Shown: positions 59,424 through 64,000 of the stretch, piece by piece
Layout of the letters: every line of letters begins with the position of its first letter
Position numbering within the stretch: the first letter of the stretch is position 1
NCBI RefSeq assembly: GCF_002999335.1
Contig: NW_020312064.1
Location: 1 to 64,000 of the forward strand
DNA from: Cyclospora cayetanensis
Lineage: Eukaryota > Apicomplexa > Conoidasida > Eucoccidiorida > Eimeriidae
Direction: 5' to 3'
DNA length: 64,000 bases
Position numbers and translations under genes: made by a program
Notes under the pieces: model-generated
Database searches by the model: none
The model's input: only the letters and a program-made list of their open reading frames with translations
Told to the model about the DNA's origin: nothing

Positions 59424-60868
59424 GGGATGCTAAAAAACGCTCGTTTTTCGTTTCCCGTTTCTTCCCTTCTCCCCCACTCCATTTTTTCTTGTTCTTTCAA
59501 ACTCTTGGGATACCTTATCGAGTGATACACTGCGCACTTTGCACGGAAATAGAGAGCCACAATGGCTTTAGCAAGTAAGAAGCACGCATAGGCACATAGA
59601 AACAGGCTGAGGCACAGTGAGCAGAAGAGTTACAAGGTCTCATTGCTTCTCATGAAGCAAAGAGCTTTCCATGGGGGGAAGTGAAGTTCAATGGGACAAA
59701 AGTGCCAAGATAAGGGCTACGTAGCAGTGGAGCAGGACAAGTGCAGTAACACAGGAGCCTACACGGCAGCACTAGTTAGCAATAAGTGCAGCAGGACGTC
59801 ATTGTAAATGTCTTGATGCACACCGTTGCGTCAGAAATTTTTATGTATGGCATGTGTGCTTGCCGGTATGGGCAGAATTATAGACAGCAGGCAGTTGTAG
59901 TTAGCCGAAAGGAGCTGTAGAACAAGTCCTCGTGCGTGCTTCTTGTGAAAACCATCTTTGCCTTCTTCAGGTTCGTTGAACTGTTCTCGATTTGCCGAGT
60001 CGGCCAACCAAGGGCGGTGATAGGATTTGTACCGAGAGAGAGTGTTTGTATAGAGGGCCAAACCACGATCACGCGGTTTTGATACAGTAATTGTGCGTAA
60101 CAAATTTTAAATAAGATACGATTTAGGGTTATTGATGGTCTCTTCCGTCCTGTTTGTTGCAAAGGTGGGGTTAATGCATGTTGCAGCAATATGTGCTGTG
60201 GCCGTTGCGCCAAGCTACGTATGTGCGTGTACAGGAAAATGCGGGATGCAAAGGTGCTGCAGCTACTTGCTTCCCGGTTGCACTTTCTTCCTCTAGCGCA
60301 AAACCCTGTACGGGGGAAAGGCAGTTGAACGAGACAAGCTTGAGGGGAAAAGTAGTGGCCTTAAGATTTAAGTAGAGCAAAGGCGTTAAGCATCACCTTA
60401 TGAATAATGCAGGGACGAGCCGCACAGCCTGAAACCCGGAATCAGCTTGGATTTTGTTGTTTAAATCGATGATTCTACTCTTCTTGGCGTTGGTACCTGC
60501 TTTTAGGTGTTGCTTTTGTTACTGTTGACTTTGTTCCTTTCCTCCATTATTGTACATGGATTGTTGGGTTCCACTATTCTCCTCTGTGAACTTCCTGGAA
60601 GCGGTCTTTCGGGTGATATCAGCATTGGCGCTGGTGGTCTCCGCACGGAGGCTCGCCAGCAGTCGCGTAGCCACAAACTCCACTTCATCTTCATGAGTAA
60701 GAACAAATCAAGTAACACAAGATATGCAGAACCTGGCAGCTGTGAAACCATCAGGTGGGCAAGCTATGAGGTGGGCTAGAAGAAAGGGAAACTGTTTATA
60801 TTGCATGGTTACCTCTGCAAAGGGAGGAACGGATACGGCTCCCTTCATCCCTTGAGTGAGTTTCAGCT
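59424..60868. other. Unassigned sequence between converging genes
   Basis: 3' sides of the Cgr1-like and DUF4200 genes. Short frames on both strands, including one starting with a leucine-rich stretch at 60507 that opens with GTG, not ATG. No motif recognised. Confidence 0.4.
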
Positions 60869-63800
60869 TTATGAGGCCTGCGATGCAAGATAAGTATCCG
60901 TACCCTCATCCGACTTGTCAACAGCCATATTGACCGTTCTGTTTGACTTCTGCTTCTTCTTTTCTCCTCTGTTTAGCTGCTCTTCGATTTCTCTGAAGTC
61001 CGTAATGAATGAACGAATGGCAGCTAGGAGCTCCAGTGAGTAACGGCAGCGCCGCTGCAGCTGCAACTTTTCTGTTGTTTCGATCTCGGTCTTTTCCTGC
61101 TTCAGCTTGTGACGCTTGCTCCCCATATGTTCCTTCGCCTCGTGGCTCCCTGTCTCAGCCGCGATGTCTCTACTGGTCGAACCAATCCAAGAACAACAGA
61201 TTAAGGCCACCACTAGGCTTTTTTTAATTTTATCTCTACCGGTATACTTTTTGCGAGTGGTGTACTCGTTTCGCTGCACTCTTCATGCTTGTGATTACAG
61301 ATGGTGTATTCATGGCTGGAGTGAACTGGGTGAACCATTTATGCAAACAGGTGGGTAAAAGGGGTTCTTGAGTGCTAGCAGTAGTTTCATTTTCGCGGCC
61401 TCCAATGCCAAAGTAAGCAGGTCCGTCAATAATAATCGCTAGCTATACAAGTAGTCATTTAAGCATGTCCCTGTACGAATGAGAATCGCCTTTTGGCTGT
61501 GCCCATTGTAACCTGACCGTTGCTTTTCCCAAGCAGTACGCCCGTGTTGAAGGCTTGGCCTAGCGGTAGTACAGGTGGCGAACATGTTTTCGACAGCGAG
61601 GAGGACTTTCTCAAGCTGAAGAGATGTGTTAAAGGAGTCCCTGCTTGCTTCCTCAGCCTTTGCAGAGAGTGCAGCCATCTCTTTCTCAAGCGCCTCAAGT
61701 TCACGCTGATACACAGCAACTTTGTTACTGGCTTCCTGAGACAGTTCCAACAGACATCCAGGTTTAGAAAACAGTGATCCTTCCCGGTCTAGCTCTACAC
61801 AGAGTTGGCTCCGCTGCACTGGCTTTTATTGTTGGCTTCGAAGGAAAGAGCACAGCGTGCCTTGAAGGCACCACTAATGCAGGCCTAGCTGTCAGTAAGT
61901 GCGCTGCATCCTCTGCTATGACAAAAACGAACACATTCAAGATAGACGAACAAGGATCTTAGCAGCTTGCGTGCATTTATAATCTTGTAGTTGTTGCCGG
62001 AGGATATCCATCTGGCTGATGGTCTTTTCATTGCTTTGTAGGAGGTTGGAATGCACTGAGGAGAGGACTTCAAACCGCGCAATGATATCTCTGACGGACA
62101 GAAACTCTGAACTCGCTTTAGATACGGTGTTCAGGTAATCGTGAAATTTCTTTACTGAACACGCCAGCATATGAGCAAGCACCAAGCAGGTGAAATGAAC
62201 GAACACAGATGCAAAGCGAAACATGATTTCTCAAGCAGGCAAAAATACACATAATACTCTCACTAAACAGCGCAAAAACCAACAACTCTTGGCTTTTCTT
62301 CAAACCGGGGGTAGTAGGTGACACTGGATGATATCATTAGTGCAGCATGAGCTGCTGCTTAGCACTATTCGAAAGTTAGTAGTGTTCTCGAAATACACTA
62401 CGCCGTTTATCTTAGCACACAGGCTGCACTTCTGAAGCCACGCGTTCTAACCACAGGACATTAAAATGAATTTGCTTTTGCAAGTTTTCCACCCGACGCC
62501 ATGATTCGTAGACTTTGATTTCTTTGGCGTAGTACCCATAATGCCCAGCTGGTGTCGTATCTACCCCGTAAAAGGACATACGATCTTGAGCTTGTGATTC
62601 CATCGCGGCGCAGGCAATTTCATCTACAGATAATTGTCTCTTCAATGTGGCTATTTCTTTTTCCTTGATTTGGCTAGTCTCTCTCTCGTTTGATGCCCTG
62701 CGGTTGGCCCGCGTGGTCTTTTCTTCGTTGGTGTATATGAATTTTTGAAACCTTTGTAGCTGTGCCTTGAGCTGTGCCTGCCGCTTTTGCAGCTCGGCAT
62801 CTCGCTGCCGCGCTTTCTCAGCCACCTGAGAAGAAAAGCCCCAAGTATAAGTGCGGGATGATTAGAGCATAAATCGCTGGAACACAGCTAGTGCAACTCT
62901 TTGATAAGTAAAGAAATGGGACCTACGGCCGCAATTTGCTCTCAATGTGTGCATCTGCCTCTACGGTAGTACACGATAATTAGTGCAAAGGCCAACTGCA
63001 TGCTCAAAAAGCGGCATGGCAAAGGCATGTTCGAGTACAGCCTGAAGGATATGTGTAGCGTAGGATGATGGGCCTAAGTGCCTCTTATCCCTGCACGGTG
63101 CTTCCTTTTAATGATCCACCCAAAAAGAAGCGCAGCAAGTACAGAGAAAGAAATCACACTCTTCGACCTACAACAGTGTTTCAGAAATAGCTGTAAGAAG
63201 CAAAGGAGGAGGGTGTGAGAATGAAGTATTTCAGCATCAGGGTTGCAATGCCCCAGTTTTCCTCCTTGAGCGCACTTGGGCGTAGGACTTTTTCTTGAGA
63301 TCCAGTTCGGCAGAAACGTCGTCGAGCTGGCGTTGCAAATCCTGGGTGGCAGTAAGGATTCCATTTACAGTAACAGCAGAATAAAACTCGGACCCAAAAA
63401 GCAAAGCAGCACTGGTCACACAAGTGAGAGCAACATGATGGCTTGAGGAATAGAAATAGTGGTTAAGGCAATTCAACTGTAGGCAGCATTGAACACCGAG
63501 GGATATGAGGAAGCAAGACGTGATGCTCTCGTTGCGGGAAGAGAAAAGGTAACCCAGGAAATCATAAGCGATAGAGATACACAGATGCAACGCCACGGCC
63601 ACCGCTAGTCAAGCAGAAGAAAGGAAATACATGCTCTGCTTAACATGGTCGTAGGCCTTATTTGGGTGTGCCTTTACAGGTTTATTCATGGATAGAGATT
63701 GTTACCTACATCTGTCAAAGTGCATGTGGTTTCGAAATATCCCTACATAGTGACAATACATTTTATTTTTTTGTGTAGCTAGGTAGAAAGCTTGCCAACC

Positions 63801-63928
63801 AGCAGTCTGGCATCATCTGAGGGACTCTCCAAGCCGAGGGTCTGCAACAGGAGGAGTTGCTGTAAATTGTCGCTTCGAAACGAAAGGCCATTGTTGCCCT
63901 CCGACTCCTCCTGGGATGAGGCTGCCAT
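60869..63928 (-). CDS. DUF4200 coiled-coil flagellar protein, CCDC42/CFAP73-like, six exons
   Basis: Exons 63928-63800, 63341-63276, 62825-62582, 62154-61952, 61813-61518 and 61172-60869 join in phase to 413 residues. After an acidic leader (MAASSQEESEGNNG) the chain is almost all coiled coil. Residues about 44-180 match the DUF4200 pattern: DLQRQLDDVSAELDLKKKSY, then ELQKRQAQLKAQLQRFQKFI, then ENEEKT-like NEEKTTRANRRA, then KEKEIATLKRQL, and KKFHDYLNTV with VRDIIARFEVL. The family (CCDC42, CCDC38, CFAP73, CFAP100) includes the modifier-of-inner-arm subunits that regulate inner dynein arms, and sperm centriole/tail proteins. The last exon adds a basic helix (SLELLAAIRSFITDFREIEE) and a short acidic tail. 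ATG 63928 is the first in frame. Splice donors GTTGGC (63800), GTTCGT (61952) and GTCAGG (61518) are poor matches to consensus. Which subfamily it belongs to cannot be decided from the sequence alone. Confidence 0.85.
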
Positions 63929-63954
63929 TGATACTAAGCCCTAATGTTTGACGC

Positions 63955-63990
63955 TGACAAGGCAGCATGAATATCAAAAACTGAAAGCAA
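63955..63990. repeat. Short repeat shared with 25536-25572
   Basis: Direct-orientation partner of the sequence at 25.54 kb, lying just upstream of the DUF4200 gene start and running to the window edge. Confidence 0.4.
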
Positions 63991-64000
63991 AACAGAGCGA

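Noticed and set aside
60507..60779. Leucine-rich plus-strand frame like a secreted protein
   Set aside because: Starts with GTG; the hydrophobic run is the translation of a T-rich stretch.

Overview
The window looks like nuclear DNA of a protist with many short spliceosomal introns. Every gene I could resolve has exons joined by GT-AG introns, or in two places GC-AG introns, of roughly 40-350 bases. Several proteins carry runs of Gln, Ala, Ser or His encoded by CAG-type repeats. This style, with flagellar genes, a lipin and alveolin-like sequence, suggests an apicomplexan, most likely an eimeriid coccidian (Eimeria/Cyclospora type). That placement is inference. I saw no tRNA, rRNA or CRISPR. 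Nothing is bacterial.

Layout. Positions 1-20.4 kb hold no convincing host gene: an AT-rich stretch (about 2.4-7.4 kb), then unassigned sequence, then a decayed Ty3/gypsy-like retrotransposon (copy A, about 15.2-18.95 kb) and a 3' repeat block (19.4-20.1 kb). Positions 20.4-27.7 kb carry minus-strand genes: a MORN-repeat protein and one or two genes encoding a DZIP1-type C2H2 zinc-finger protein and a Gln/Pro-rich protein, which may be a single gene. Positions 28-37.9 kb are again gene-poor and hold a second, diverged and colinear copy of the retroelement (copy B, about 32.0-36.3 kb) preceded by the same repeat block (30.05-30.74 kb). Positions 37.9-50.3 kb carry a long coiled-coil protein (+, CEP89-like), a calmodulin-like EF-hand protein (-), a complete seven-exon lipin phosphatidate phosphatase (+), a small minus-strand ORF and a large low-complexity protein (+). 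Positions 51.7-63.9 kb carry a roughly 20-exon kinesin-2 (-), a Cgr1/CCDC86-like rRNA-processing protein (+) and a six-exon DUF4200 flagellar protein of the CCDC42/CFAP73 type (-).

How they fit together. Six of the resolved genes (MORN, DZIP1-like, CEP89-like, EF-hand, kinesin-2, DUF4200) belong to families known from basal bodies, axonemes or intraflagellar transport. In a coccidian these would act in the flagellated microgamete. Lipin (diacylglycerol synthesis) and Cgr1 (ribosome biogenesis) are housekeeping. Exon joins were worked out by hand from reading-frame phase and splice-site motifs. Lipin, the EF-hand protein, the DUF4200 protein and the kinesin motor are phase-consistent throughout; 5' and 3' ends of the others are less certain.
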